DNA of 49,135 bases from Bradyrhizobium oropedii (GTDB lineage Bacteria > Pseudomonadota > Alphaproteobacteria > Rhizobiales > Xanthobacteraceae): assembly GCF_020889685.1 (NCBI RefSeq), contig NZ_JACMYO010000048.1:1-49135 (forward strand). The letters run 5' to 3'. A program made the translations under genes and the position numbers. Shown one piece after another: positions 37,674 through 46,494 of this stretch. Each line of letters begins with the position of its first letter. Within the stretch, counting starts at the first letter, position 1. Under the pieces are notes generated by a model. That model was given only the letters and a program-made list of their open reading frames with translations. It did no database searches and was not told the origin of the DNA.

Positions 37674-38340
37674 AGTTGTCTGACGCCCTTGAATTCGACT
37701 TTCATCGTTCGCAGAAGATCATGATAAAGATGCATTCAGCCGTATCATGATCTGGCGCGAAGGCCTTCAGAGCCGCCAACTGTTGGGTCAGGTTGCCTCT
37801 GAAGTCTGGTCTTGCCGCGGGCAATGATGCTACGCGGGTTGAAATAACGGAGCTACCAAGATTGGTAGGATGCAATTATGCGAGCTCAAGAGCCCTTACC
37901 GTTTTGGCTGTTCTAGTGAGCTGTAGCTGTTCTGATCAGGAAATCCTTCGATGGCTGCGCAGCCTTGAACATGTCGATGCCAGGCCGGGGAGATGGAACC
38001 CGACGTTGAGCGTTTTATAATCACTTCGCAAGATGAGTATAATGCCGGTTAACCTTGGTTCAGCGGTTGAATCGGCGCGCCAGCTCCGTGACTGGTAAAG
38101 GTTGCCAGGCACCCCTTGTGTTCCATGTCTGCCTCGGACGCGCTCTTGTTCGTATCAAGAGGCATCCAGCATGAGCCGGTATCTCACCTTTTGTGCTCGT
38201 GCAGGGGGCGCGGCTCGCGGAAAAATACGATAGTGCCTCCGTGACGCAAATCATGAAAATGCAGATCATCGATCTTTAACTCGTCGCAGGCTCGCGTGAA
38301 CGCCCGCACTCATTGAACGGTGCTTGCAAGCGACTCGCAC
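37674..38340. other. No gene recognised
   Basis: About 0.65 kb of AT-richer DNA with only short frames; nothing supportable. Confidence 0.4.
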
Positions 38341-38868
38341 TCAATCAAGCAGCAAGGTTCGAAGCGCGCCCCGGAAGTTGATCAATGGATTGCCGTGGCC
38401 TACCCGGGTCGCGATAATTCGCCCGATAAAGATCGTATGTGTGCCAACCAGCTTGTGGTCGTACAAAACGCATTCGAGCGCACAAAATGCGTTCGGCAAT
38501 AGCGGTACATCGAGGAAGCCCTGTTCCCAGGGCGCGGTATCGAAGCGGTGAACACCTTTCGCGCCCTCCTGACCGCCAAAACGTAGCGCAAGGTCCTCCT
38601 GGTCGCTGCGGAGAAGACTGATTCCAAAACTGCGACTGGCGAGTATCCCGTCATGCGCCTCGGAGCCGGCATTTATGCCAACGAGCAGGCACGGCGGCTC
38701 CATGCAAATGGACGTCACAGAACTAACCGTCAGTCCACGCCGTTCGGCGGCCGTTCCGGTCGCCACGATGGCGACACCGCCCACCACATTTCGCATGGCC
38801 TCACGGAACTCTGTCGCTTGGACAGACGGAATATCCCGAATCCTAGGAGGAGACTGGTGGTGGCTCAT
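38341..38868 (-). CDS. Flavin reductase (FMN-binding split-barrel, HpaC/NtaB type)
   Basis: A 175-aa NAD(P)H:flavin oxidoreductase that supplies reduced flavin to two-component monooxygenases. Family marks: EFREAMRNVVGGVAIVATG, GLTVSSVTSICMEPPCLLVG (flavin-binding strand and loop), FGISLLRSDQEDLA, LECVLYDHKLVGTHTIFIGR and GNPLINFRGALR. The ATG follows AGAGGTAGG. No monooxygenase adjoins it; the luciferase-like enzyme at 3574-4602 is a candidate partner by function only. Confidence 0.87.
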   Translation of the reverse strand: MSHHQSPPRIRDIPSVQATEFREAMRNVVGGVAIVATGTAAERRGLTVSSVTSICMEPPCLLVGINAGSEAHDGILASRSFGISLLRSDQEDLALRFGGQEGAKGVHRFDTAPWEQGFLDVPLLPNAFCALECVLYDHKLVGTHTIFIGRIIATRVGHGNPLINFRGALRTLLLD

Positions 38869-38878
38869 GACCTACCTC

Positions 38879-38893
38879 TGGAGTTGTACTCCA
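38879..38893. promoter_or_regulatory. Palindrome at the flavin reductase start
   Basis: TGGAGTTGTACTCCA (6-bp arms, 3-nt centre) lies 11 bp upstream of the start codon, where a repressor could block transcription or translation. No regulator is assigned. Confidence 0.3.
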
Positions 38894-39149
38894 ATTCTGG
38901 TGTTTCCGTTACGAGCAGATGACCTTGATCCCTTTGCGCCTGCTATTGGGCGCGCGGTGTTGAATTTGTGCGACCAATGGCCGCCGCTTTTGCCGGGCAG
39001 CTCAGCGCGAGGAGGCTTCCTGCTTGGGGAGCGCCCTATTGAAAGCACGTAGCGGTGGCGACGCGCAGTTCTGCCTGCTGCGCTGATCGCGACGACACGT
39101 CCATGAGCAGCCCGGTCGGATTTGTCCGGATGTAGCAGCATCAGCGCGC

Positions 39150-39332
39150 CTAATGTACTCTCAAGAGAACACGCTTTTTCGCATCGAGAAGATGCTCATC
39201 GAGCGTCGCGTGCAGCGCAGCTCGCAGCTCCGGCTGGATCGAACCATCCGTGTCGATCAATTCCCGAAACTTTCGAATGATGTGTTCTATCATTGCGATA
39301 GATCCGAACGTTTCCATATCCTGTGAGGACAT
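39150..39332 (-). CDS. Small hypothetical protein (60 aa)
   Basis: MIEHIIRKFRELIDTDGSIQ then LDEHLLDAKKRVLLRVH gives a well-formed helical protein; the N-terminal extension to 39392 looks non-coding. The start (ATG at 39332) is uncertain. No function is recognised. Confidence 0.4.
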   Translation of the reverse strand: MSSQDMETFGSIAMIEHIIRKFRELIDTDGSIQPELRAALHATLDEHLLDAKKRVLLRVH

Positions 39333-39592
39333 CCTCGAATATCTCCTTTTTGAGTGCAGCGCGCGCGACTTCGTCGCGGGCCCCGACTTCAACGGTTTGC
39401 CGCAACAGCTCTTGCCGATGAAGAAGGTTGCCTCTGGCGCCGCGTGCTTAAGGCGAATTGTTTGGTCACGACGCTAGCAGGCGCACCCTCTTCGAGATCT
39501 CGCAGAAGCAACGCGCATTCGCGGCTGCAATCCCTTCGCGCTTGTGAGCGTCGGCCATGGTCGGAATATCGGAACGTCGACCAACTCGGCTG

Positions 39593-40600
39593 TCACGCGT
39601 TGGAAACCGCGATCAGGCGCTTCAGTCGAGCGGCTGCGGCGCCGCGATCAAGCGAGTCTTGCCCAAGTGCAACGCCTTCCTGCAGCGTCGAGGCCCGGCC
39701 GGCCACGATCAATGCCGCCGCCGCGTTCAAAAGCGCGGCGTCGCGAAATCGACTTGGTGCGCCATCGAGCATGCTTTGCAGCGCGGCTGCTCCGGCATCG
39801 CCGCTCTCCAGCACCTCCTCGCGGCAGCGGGGGAGCCCGGCTTCTTCCGGCGTCACTTCGAAGGTGCGGACTGTACCCGCCTCAAGTGCGGCAACAAAGG
39901 TCTGTCCGGTGAGGGTTATTTCGTCGAGCCCGTCCGAGCCATGAACCACCCATGCCGATTCGCCACCAAGGTTCTTCAATACGTAGGCCAGAGGCTGGAC
40001 CCATTCGCGAGAGAATACCCCGACGATCTGCCGCTTGACCCTGGCCGGATTGGACAGAGGTCCGATTAGATTTAAGATCGTGTGGGTCCCAAGTGCGGTC
40101 CGGATCTGGCCAATGCGCTGCATCGCCGGATAACGGGCCGACGCAAACATGAAGCCGATGCCGGCTTCGTGCACACAACGGGCAACGGCTTCGGGCTTGA
40201 GATCAATCTTCACGCCGAGGCGCGCCAACACGCCTGCGGCACCCGAACCCGAGGACACAGCGCGGTTGACATGCTTGGCGACAGGAACGCCGGCCCCGGC
40301 GACGATAAACGAGGCGCACGTCGACACGTTGACCGAACACATAGGGGCGTCGCTCGTGCCGGCGATATCGATGGGGTCGCATGCCGCCTCGACCCGCGGC
40401 ATTCTACTCCGCATCGCGGAGGCTGCGCCGGTGACTTCTTCGACCGTTTCGCCGCGGACCCGCATTCCCATCAACAAGCCGCCGATCTGCGAGGGAGTCG
40501 CGTGGCCCGACATCATGCTGTCAAAGGCTAACGCGGTTTCGTCACGCGTCAGAGTGGAGCCGGTGGCAACTTTGCCAATGATCGATTTGAGCGCTTCCAT
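39593..40600 (-). CDS. TrpD-like phosphoribosyltransferase with altered PRPP motif
   Basis: 335 aa covering the anthranilate phosphoribosyltransferase fold: [39 protein letters not shown], then [37 protein letters not shown] and [20 protein letters not shown]. In TrpD the diphosphate of PRPP is held by GTGGD and KHGNR; here residues 81-87 read GTSDAPM and [10 protein letters not shown] replaces KHGNRxxSSxSG. The fold is kept but catalysis on PRPP/anthranilate is doubtful. It stands alone, without other trp genes, 171 bp downstream of MerR-type box 5. A leader ORF of about 32 codons without Trp precedes it. Confidence 0.85.
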   Translation of the reverse strand: MEALKSIIGKVATGSTLTRDETALAFDSMMSGHATPSQIGGLLMGMRVRGETVEEVTGAASAMRSRMPRVEAACDPIDIAGTSDAPMCSVNVSTCASFIVAGAGVPVAKHVNRAVSSGSGAAGVLARLGVKIDLKPEAVARCVHEAGIGFMFASARYPAMQRIGQIRTALGTHTILNLIGPLSNPARVKRQIVGVFSREWVQPLAYVLKNLGGESAWVVHGSDGLDEITLTGQTFVAALEAGTVRTFEVTPEEAGLPRCREEVLESGDAGAAALQSMLDGAPSRFRDAALLNAAAALIVAGRASTLQEGVALGQDSLDRGAAAARLKRLIAVSNA

Positions 40601-40770
40601 CGAACTTTACACGGTCCCTATCCAAACCTTAGGCTCGTCCGTTCAACGGGGTCTTTCGTTGAAGAGATATCGCATTGGTTGCATCGAAGCAGCTGGCCGC
40701 CCCATCCGCGCGCGGCTGATACTTCATTGACCCTTGCGTATCGGTCGGTTGAGCGCAGGGGGGCCGGGTG

Positions 40771-40801
40771 AGGCTACAACCTGACGCTACGTGAGGGTCA
40801 A
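40771..40801 (-). promoter_or_regulatory. MerR-type promoter/operator box 5
   Basis: Leftward -35 TTGACC, 19-bp spacer with ACGTAGCGT, -10 TAGCCT. It faces the trpD-like gene. Confidence 0.6.
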
Positions 40802-41301
40802 GCGCACCATTTCGTGGTACCGTCCAAAGGAGATCGCCGGCCAAGGACAACAGTGCAGGCGCGTGGACGCCAGCACCAACAATAATGTCTCGCGCCGGCG
40901 CTCGCCGCGGCCGCCTCTTGATCGCGGTATCCCGACCCGATGCACCGCATCCTTCGAAGCCGTTCAGGTCTGCGGGCGCCTCCGTCGTGGAGCGTTGAAG
41001 GGGCGCTCGCGACAAACCGGCTCCGCCAGATTGTAAATGAATTGCGCAGAACGCGCCCCGAACATCGTAGAGCGGCTGAGAGCATCATGGACCCGCCGGA
41101 GCGTGCGTTCGTTCAAACGAGTCAGGGGAGAACCACGCCCCAATTTGCAGTGCTGATAGAAACACAAGGCAATCTCGGCATCGCCACGTTGTGGAATGAA
41201 ATGCGTTCGAGCATGGCGGAATCGGTCACCACGTGAACTCTACCTTCGGACGGTCGCCGAAGGTGGCATGTCTCGAGCCGGACATCGTGTTCGGTCCTGC
41301 T
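40802..41301. other. No gene recognised
   Basis: About 0.5 kb between box 5 and the carboxyltransferase end; only shadow frames. Confidence 0.4.
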
Positions 41302-42909
41302 TTACAGTCGGAATACGCCGTACTGCGGCGTGTCGGCTGGCGCATTGAGCGAAGCGCTCAATGCGATTGCGAGGGCGGTTCTGGTGTCGACAGGATCAAG
41401 GATACCGTCGTCCCAGAGCTCGGAGGTCGCATAATAGGCGCTCGATCGCTCGCGATATTGCTCAAGAATTGGTTCTCGAATGGCTGCCAATTCCTGCTCG
41501 GAGAGGCGTCCGTCCACGCGAGCCAATTGTCTCGCCTTGACGTGGGTGAGAACGCCTGCAGCCTGGTCGGCGCCCATCGCAGATATCTGAGAATTCGGCC
41601 AGCTGAACACAAATCGAGGATCAAACGCGCGTCCCGACATAGCGTAAGTTCCCGCGCCGTGCGAGCTATTACAAACGATCGTAAACTTCGGCACGGACGC
41701 TCCGGACACAGCCATGATCAGCTTGGCGCCATCCTTGGTGATCCCACCCCGCTCATATTCGCGGCCAACCATGAAGCCCGTGACGTTCTGCAGGAAGAGC
41801 AGGGGCGTTCGGTTCTTGTCGCATAATTGGATGAAATGAGCGCCCTTCAGCGAACTATCGCTGAACAGCACGCCGTTATTGGCAAGGATCCCGACTTGAT
41901 ATCCATAAAGCTGCGCAAAGCCACACACGAGTGATGTCCCGTAGCGCGGCTGGTACTCATGAAATCGGCTGCCATCGACCAGACGGGCGATGATCTCTCG
42001 CATGTCGAACTGCGCTCGTGCGTCCTTTGGAATGATACCGTAAAGTTCGGATGCACTATAGGCGGGCGGTTCAGGGGCGACTCGATCGATCCAGGGTTTC
42101 GCCGGCTGGTGGAAGCGAGCGACGACGTCGCGTGCAATCGCAATTGCATGCATCTCGGACCTTGCGAAGTAGTCACTGGTGCCCGACACGCTGGTATGCA
42201 TGAGGGCGCCGCCAAGGTCTTCGGCGGACACTTGTTCCCCGGTGGCAGCCTTTACGACCGGGGGGCCGCCGAGAAAAATCGCTCCCGTACCTTCGACCAT
42301 AATGTTGTATTCACTAAGCGCCGGGACGTAGGCCCCTGCCGCGGTGCAATGGCCCATGACGATGGCGACCTGCGGCACTCCCATCTTCGAGAGAATGGAT
42401 TGATTCCGGAGAATTCGACCGGCGTGGTAGCGATCAGCAAAGAATTCCGCTTGCAAAGGGAGGAATCCGCCAGCGCAGTCGCACAGATGAACCATCGGCA
42501 GACGGTTTTCGATGGCGATATCTAAGGCGCGCACGATCTTCTTGACCGAGAGCGGATACCATGCGCCGCTTTTCACGCTGGCATCGTCGGCGTGAACAAT
42601 CACCTCGCGACCCGCTACAATGCCGATGCCGACGACCTGCGCGGCGCCGGGCACCTCGCCGTCGTATGCCTTGTTGGCGGCCAGCGTGGAAAGCTCCAGA
42701 AACGGGGTTTCCGGATCGAGCAAAGCTTCGACTCGCTCGCGAACAAACAGCTTATTCTGTCGACGCAGTCGCTCGAAGTCCCGCTCGGGCCGGTGGAACC
42801 GGGCGGCGCGTTGACGTTCCTTCAATTCGGCCGCAAGTTGTCTGTTATGGAGGTCGTTGCGACGAAACGCTTGCGAGTTCACGTCCGCAACGGAACCGAT
42901 CCGCTGCAT
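41302..42909 (-). CDS. Acyl-CoA carboxylase, carboxyltransferase subunit
   Basis: A 535-aa carboxyltransferase of the MccB/PccB family, moving CO2 from biotin to an acyl-CoA. N-terminal LRRQNKLFVRERVEALLDPE, then PGAAQVVGIGIVAGREVIVH, KMGVPQVAIVMGHCTAAGAYVP and IFLGGPPVVKAATGE (oxyanion glycines of the first site), and GFMVGREYERGGI then SSHGAGTYAMSGRAFDPRF (second site). The pattern is closest to methylcrotonyl/geranyl-CoA carboxylases. ATG at 42909 sits just after the TGA of the biotinyl gene. Last gene of a three-gene operon. Confidence 0.92.
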   Translation of the reverse strand: MQRIGSVADVNSQAFRRNDLHNRQLAAELKERQRAARFHRPERDFERLRRQNKLFVRERVEALLDPETPFLELSTLAANKAYDGEVPGAAQVVGIGIVAGREVIVHADDASVKSGAWYPLSVKKIVRALDIAIENRLPMVHLCDCAGGFLPLQAEFFADRYHAGRILRNQSILSKMGVPQVAIVMGHCTAAGAYVPALSEYNIMVEGTGAIFLGGPPVVKAATGEQVSAEDLGGALMHTSVSGTSDYFARSEMHAIAIARDVVARFHQPAKPWIDRVAPEPPAYSASELYGIIPKDARAQFDMREIIARLVDGSRFHEYQPRYGTSLVCGFAQLYGYQVGILANNGVLFSDSSLKGAHFIQLCDKNRTPLLFLQNVTGFMVGREYERGGITKDGAKLIMAVSGASVPKFTIVCNSSHGAGTYAMSGRAFDPRFVFSWPNSQISAMGADQAAGVLTHVKARQLARVDGRLSEQELAAIREPILEQYRERSSAYYATSELWDDGILDPVDTRTALAIALSASLNAPADTPQYGVFRL

Positions 42910-42910
42910 T

Positions 42911-43414
42911 TCAGCGCCCTTCTTTGGAGAGCGTGACCAGCACAGCGTCATGCTCGAAGCTCTCGCCTTCCTTGACGTGAACCCGATCGACGATGCCATC
43001 CTGTGGTGAGCGTATGATCGTTTCCAGCTTCATGCTCTCAATCGTCATCAGCGCCATTCCCGCTGAGACTGATTGACCAGGCGAAACGGTGGTCGCAACA
43101 ACTACGCCAGGCATCGGCGCCCGGGCGATTAGAGGGCGCGTTCCGTCATTCGCGGGAGCGAGCGTTCGCAACGGGTCAATGTAACGCAAAATACGGGCTC
43201 TGCCGCGTATATGTAGATGAATGAGCTCGCCCTCGATGGCGAACCTGACCGGTTCGCTCTCACCCGCAATCGTCAGGATACCGCTACTCTCACTGTGATA
43301 AGTGAATGCGACGGGGGTAATCACTTGGTCACGCAAATGGAGCCGGTAGCCCTGCTGGCTGTTTGAAAGCCATAGCCTATGGTCTACGCCGTCGATCTCG
43401 AATGAGTGATGCAC
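42911..43414 (-). CDS. Biotinyl carrier subunit of acyl-CoA carboxylase
   Basis: A 167-aa protein. The C-terminal biotinyl domain runs APMPGVVVATTVSPGQSVSA to VHVKEGESFEHDAVL with the biotinylation site ESMKLE (Lys129; SMK instead of the usual AMK). The N-terminal 90 residues are a BT-like interaction domain of beta strands (IEGELIHLHIRGRARIL), the part fused to biotin carboxylase in MccA/PccA. Here it is separate, so the carboxylase is split into three polypeptides. It abuts the carboxylase stop by 1 nt. Confidence 0.9.
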   Translation of the reverse strand: MHHSFEIDGVDHRLWLSNSQQGYRLHLRDQVITPVAFTYHSESSGILTIAGESEPVRFAIEGELIHLHIRGRARILRYIDPLRTLAPANDGTRPLIARAPMPGVVVATTVSPGQSVSAGMALMTIESMKLETIIRSPQDGIVDRVHVKEGESFEHDAVLVTLSKEGR

Positions 43415-43415
43415 G

Positions 43416-44885
43416 TCAATTCCTCCAGCTGCCGAGTGCTGCGTGAAGCTCTGGCACGGCGTTTGCGGAAGCGCGCACCGGTCCCGTCAGGAGAGCGGCG
43501 CATGCCAGGAACGCGGACAGTCCGGTAGCAAAGTTGCCCGCTGCGAGATGTGGGTTTTCTTCAAGGTATCCCGTATGGAACTGACCGCCGAGAAATGCCT
43601 CGTCAGCCAGGATCCGGGCGAGCAAGCTTGCGTTGGTCTCGCACCCGAGTAGAACAAGCTCTCGAACCGCGCGATGGGCTTTCAGAGCAGCCTCTGCGCG
43701 GGTTGGTGCATGCACGATGATCTTTGCGAGCATCGGATCAAATGCCGGCGTGATGCGCTGACCTTGCATGATGCCGCTATCGATCCGTACGCCATCCGGA
43801 TATTCGAGAAGAAGTACGTTGCCAGTGGTTGGGACGTATCCACGTTCGGGAGCCTCCGCGTACAGCCTGAGCTCGATTGCATGCCCATTCGAAGCAATAT
43901 CGGATTGCGAAAGTGCAAGTTCGCGGCCCGCGGCGGCATAGACTTGTTCGGCGATCAGATCGACGCCGGTAATCATCTCGGTCACTGGATGCTCAACTTG
44001 AAGGCGAGTGTTCATTTCGAGAAAGTAGAACTCGTCTTCGCTGAGAATGAACTCAACCGTTCCAGCATTTTGATATTGCGCTGCACGGGCGATGCCGACA
44101 GCGGCTTCGCAAATCCGTGTCCGCAATTCTGGTGACAGCGCGGGCGAGGGCGTCTCCTCGATGATCTTCTGGAAGCGCCGCTGCACCGAGCACTCGCGCT
44201 CGAAGAGATGGATCAAGTTACCGAAGGCGTCGCCGAGCACCTGTACTTCAATGTGCCGCTGGAGTTCGACATATCGTTCGACATAAAGTCGGCTATCTCC
44301 AAAGTAGCGGCGCGCTTCACTGCGCGCCTGCTCAATGGCTGCCTCCAATGTATTGAGGTCGCGTACAATCCGCATGCCCTTGCCGCCACCGCCCCCTGAT
44401 GGCTTAACGAGCAAAGGAACTCCAACAGCCGTCGCTCTCGAAACGAATGTCGCTGGATCGTCTTCTTCGATGGCGCAAGGCGCGACTGGAAAGCCGTTCC
44501 GCTGAACGAAATTGCGAGCCCGGATCTTGTCCCCCATTAGGTCGATGATTTCCGGAGCAGGCCCGATGAAGGTAATACCGGCCTTTATCACAGCCCTGGC
44601 GAACTCCGCGTTCTCGGAAAGCAATCCGTAACCCGGATGCAGCGCCCCAGCGCTCGCCTTGCGGGCGGCACCGATGATCTGCGCGATGTCCAGGTAGCTC
44701 GCGATCGGCGAGCGGCCGCTGATCGGAATCGCTAAGTCGGCCATGGAGACAGCGGGGCTCAGGGCGTCAGCCTCGTGGTAGGCAATTGCAGAACGAAGTC
44801 CGAGCTTGCGCAGCGTTTTGATGATTCGTGCAGCTATCTCGCCCCTATTGGCGATCAGAACTGTATTGAATGGGAATTTGTGCAT
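43416..44885 (-). CDS. Biotin carboxylase subunit of acyl-CoA carboxylase
   Basis: A 489-aa ATP-grasp biotin carboxylase (AccC/MccA N-terminal type). VLIANRGEIAARIIKTLRK, HPGYGLLSENAEFA, GDKIRARNF, the glycine loop VKPSGGGGGKGMRIV, HIEVQVLGDAFGNLIHLFER, ECSVQRRFQKIIEETPSP and EMNTRLQVEHPVTEMITGVD are all intact. The last 40 residues extend beyond a minimal AccC. First gene of the operon with the biotinyl and carboxyltransferase subunits; the housekeeping acetyl-CoA carboxylase is expected elsewhere. Promoter not identified. Confidence 0.94.
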   Translation of the reverse strand: MHKFPFNTVLIANRGEIAARIIKTLRKLGLRSAIAYHEADALSPAVSMADLAIPISGRSPIASYLDIAQIIGAARKASAGALHPGYGLLSENAEFARAVIKAGITFIGPAPEIIDLMGDKIRARNFVQRNGFPVAPCAIEEDDPATFVSRATAVGVPLLVKPSGGGGGKGMRIVRDLNTLEAAIEQARSEARRYFGDSRLYVERYVELQRHIEVQVLGDAFGNLIHLFERECSVQRRFQKIIEETPSPALSPELRTRICEAAVGIARAAQYQNAGTVEFILSEDEFYFLEMNTRLQVEHPVTEMITGVDLIAEQVYAAAGRELALSQSDIASNGHAIELRLYAEAPERGYVPTTGNVLLLEYPDGVRIDSGIMQGQRITPAFDPMLAKIIVHAPTRAEAALKAHRAVRELVLLGCETNASLLARILADEAFLGGQFHTGYLEENPHLAAGNFATGLSAFLACAALLTGPVRASANAVPELHAALGSWRN

Positions 44886-45045
44886 TTGCCTATCCGGACA
44901 AGCGCGCTCGGGCCAGAGCTTCTGTCAGTTGTGAGCGATTGACGCCACTCTCGATGGCCGCGCTTTTCACTTGCCCTGGTGCTAGGTCGGGCTGGAGCCA
45001 TTTCTGAGCGTGAGCTGATCGGGCACCGGCATTGTTGGCGATCCG

Positions 45046-45345
45046 TCACTTCGATTCGCTGTTTTTCTTGCCAGTATCTCGTACGGAGATCACGTAACGA
45101 CATTGCTGGCTGAGGCTCGCTTGCTTGGATCTGAGACAAGAAGTGATGGCGACACGATCTGGTATTTGGCTGCTACACAGGCGGAACACATCCTCCATGC
45201 AAGCCTCGTTCTCCTCTGCGGTCGGCGCCTGGTCGCGCGCGTTCAATGGCTCGGGGATTACAGCTGTCATTGCGACAGCAAGGGCGATCGCGCAGTGGCT
45301 GGCGTTGAGGAGCGAAGCCAAACGGATTCGTTGGTTTTGAGTCAT
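45046..45345 (-). CDS. Small secreted cysteine-containing protein (99 aa)
   Basis: The N-terminus has a signal-peptide-like hydrophobic core (HCAIALAVAMTAVIPEPLNA; cleavage near LNA-RD). The mature part EENEACMEDVFRLCSSQIPD and ITSCLRSKQASLSQQCRYV carries four cysteines spaced C-x7-C-x11-C-x11-C, a pattern seen in small periplasmic proteins of Bradyrhizobium with no assigned role. It lies 148 nt downstream of MerR-type box 6, so it probably belongs to the NolA-type regulon. The acyl-CoA carboxylase operon follows on the same strand. Confidence 0.65.
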   Translation of the reverse strand: MTQNQRIRLASLLNASHCAIALAVAMTAVIPEPLNARDQAPTAEENEACMEDVFRLCSSQIPDRVAITSCLRSKQASLSQQCRYVISVRDTGKKNSESK

Positions 45346-45492
45346 GATATCCCTTCAAGTCGATGGGGCTGTGGTTATTTACCGGCGTGAAGCGCAAGAT
45401 GACCTGTCGACCGGGAAACAGGCCGGGGTCGCAATTCCCAATACCTGTTAGGAAGCGTCTCAATTGTCGGAGGTGGTCCCCACTTGTTTAGG

Positions 45493-45523
45493 ATCGTACA
45501 ATCTGACGCGACGTGCGATTCAA
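45493..45523 (-). promoter_or_regulatory. MerR-type promoter/operator box 6
   Basis: Leftward -35 TTGAAT, 19-bp spacer with ACGTCGCGT, -10 TACGAT. It faces the secreted cysteine protein and possibly the carboxylase operon beyond it. Confidence 0.65.
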
Positions 45524-46281
45524 GCCCCTTCGTGGGCCCAATCGTCTGAAGATATTTGGGATGTGCATATTCCGTGTACAGTCTTACACGTGCGGCAGGG
45601 CGAGGGCGTCTCAGCTGGAAGAGCGCACCTAGTGTTTCTGAACTGCGGTTTTGCATGGCGCGGGGCAGCACAAGCATCAGCCACCGCGTAGCCATTGGTG
45701 TGACTGTCGGCTTACGCCACCGAGGCCACGAGCGTCGCTGTTACGCAATCATACGCAGCGCCGGTGTCGCATTTCTTTGATGTGCGAATTGCATGCTCAC
45801 CGCTATGAATCCGATCCAGTCTTTCTGGTGAACCGCATATCGGCCTATGGCTTCCGGCTGAACGACATAGAATATTATGATGTCTGTAACTTCCTCCATT
45901 TCAAGAAAGAGCAATCCTGAGTAAATAGTCAGAATAGTGCCGACCGTGCCCGGAAATTTAGATCTTAGATCATCGACGTCAGCCGGATCAGGCAAGCAGC
46001 GGGAGAGGGCGGCCGCCAATTGCAAAGCCGGCACCTTGTGGCGACGAAAAGCGCGCCGAACAAGCCAAGCCGAGACCAGTGACCCTCCGCCGATCAAGAC
46101 GGTGCCCGGTCCGGAGTTTTCTTTGATCTTCCCTCCTGCCGCCTACGATGAAGCAGAGATCATCCCTCCCAGCCTTGGCGTTTCGAGGCAAAGCGGCCTG
46201 TGCGGCTTTCTTGAGACTGTGTCGTCCAAGTCACCAAAGGGCTTGAGCTTCGGCCTATGTTCGCCCGAAGCGAGGATTTCC
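45524..46281. other. No gene recognised
   Basis: The frames at 45741-46097 (minus) and 45937-46281 (plus) overlap and lack ribosome binding sites. Nothing recognised. Confidence 0.35.
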
Positions 46282-46494
46282 ATGTACGATATCTACTTGA
46301 ACGAACGGAATGACCTTCTCGTCGTTCCTCGAGGCAATTCCATTCCCATCGATTTGAACAGGAACTGGCGGAAGAAGCGCTTCGTACGCTCGGTCAGCGA
46401 GCAAATCCGCGAAGACGTCCGGATGAATGGCTACCATCGGCGAAAGTTGCCACTAAGTCGTTCGATGAAAACGTTAACTGACAAGCCAGCTTGA
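46282..46494 (+). CDS. Small conserved hypothetical protein (70 aa)
   Basis: MYDIYLNERNDLLVVPRGNS, IPIDLNRNWRKKRFVRSVSE, QIREDVRMNGYHRRKL: a basic protein resembling short Bradyrhizobium proteins of the type MYxVYL...LLVVPKG...WRKKK (recalled). The ATG at 46282 follows GAGGA; the in-frame extension upstream to 45937 has unrelated composition. The function is unknown. Confidence 0.6.
   Translation: MYDIYLNERNDLLVVPRGNSIPIDLNRNWRKKRFVRSVSEQIREDVRMNGYHRRKLPLSRSMKTLTDKPA

Noticed and set aside
36540..37724. Long plus-strand open frame (394 codons)
   Set aside because: Mirror image of the M20 hydrolase on the minus strand; the hydrolase shows all the family motifs.
43452..43467. Perfect sigma-54 consensus TGGCACGGCGTTTGC on the plus strand
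   Set aside because: It lies inside the biotin carboxylase gene, antisense to it, with no NifA site and no plus-strand gene behind it.
44962..44977. GG-N10-GC upstream of the carboxylase operon (leftward)
   Set aside because: Flanking bases fit the -24/-12 consensus poorly and no NifA element is near.
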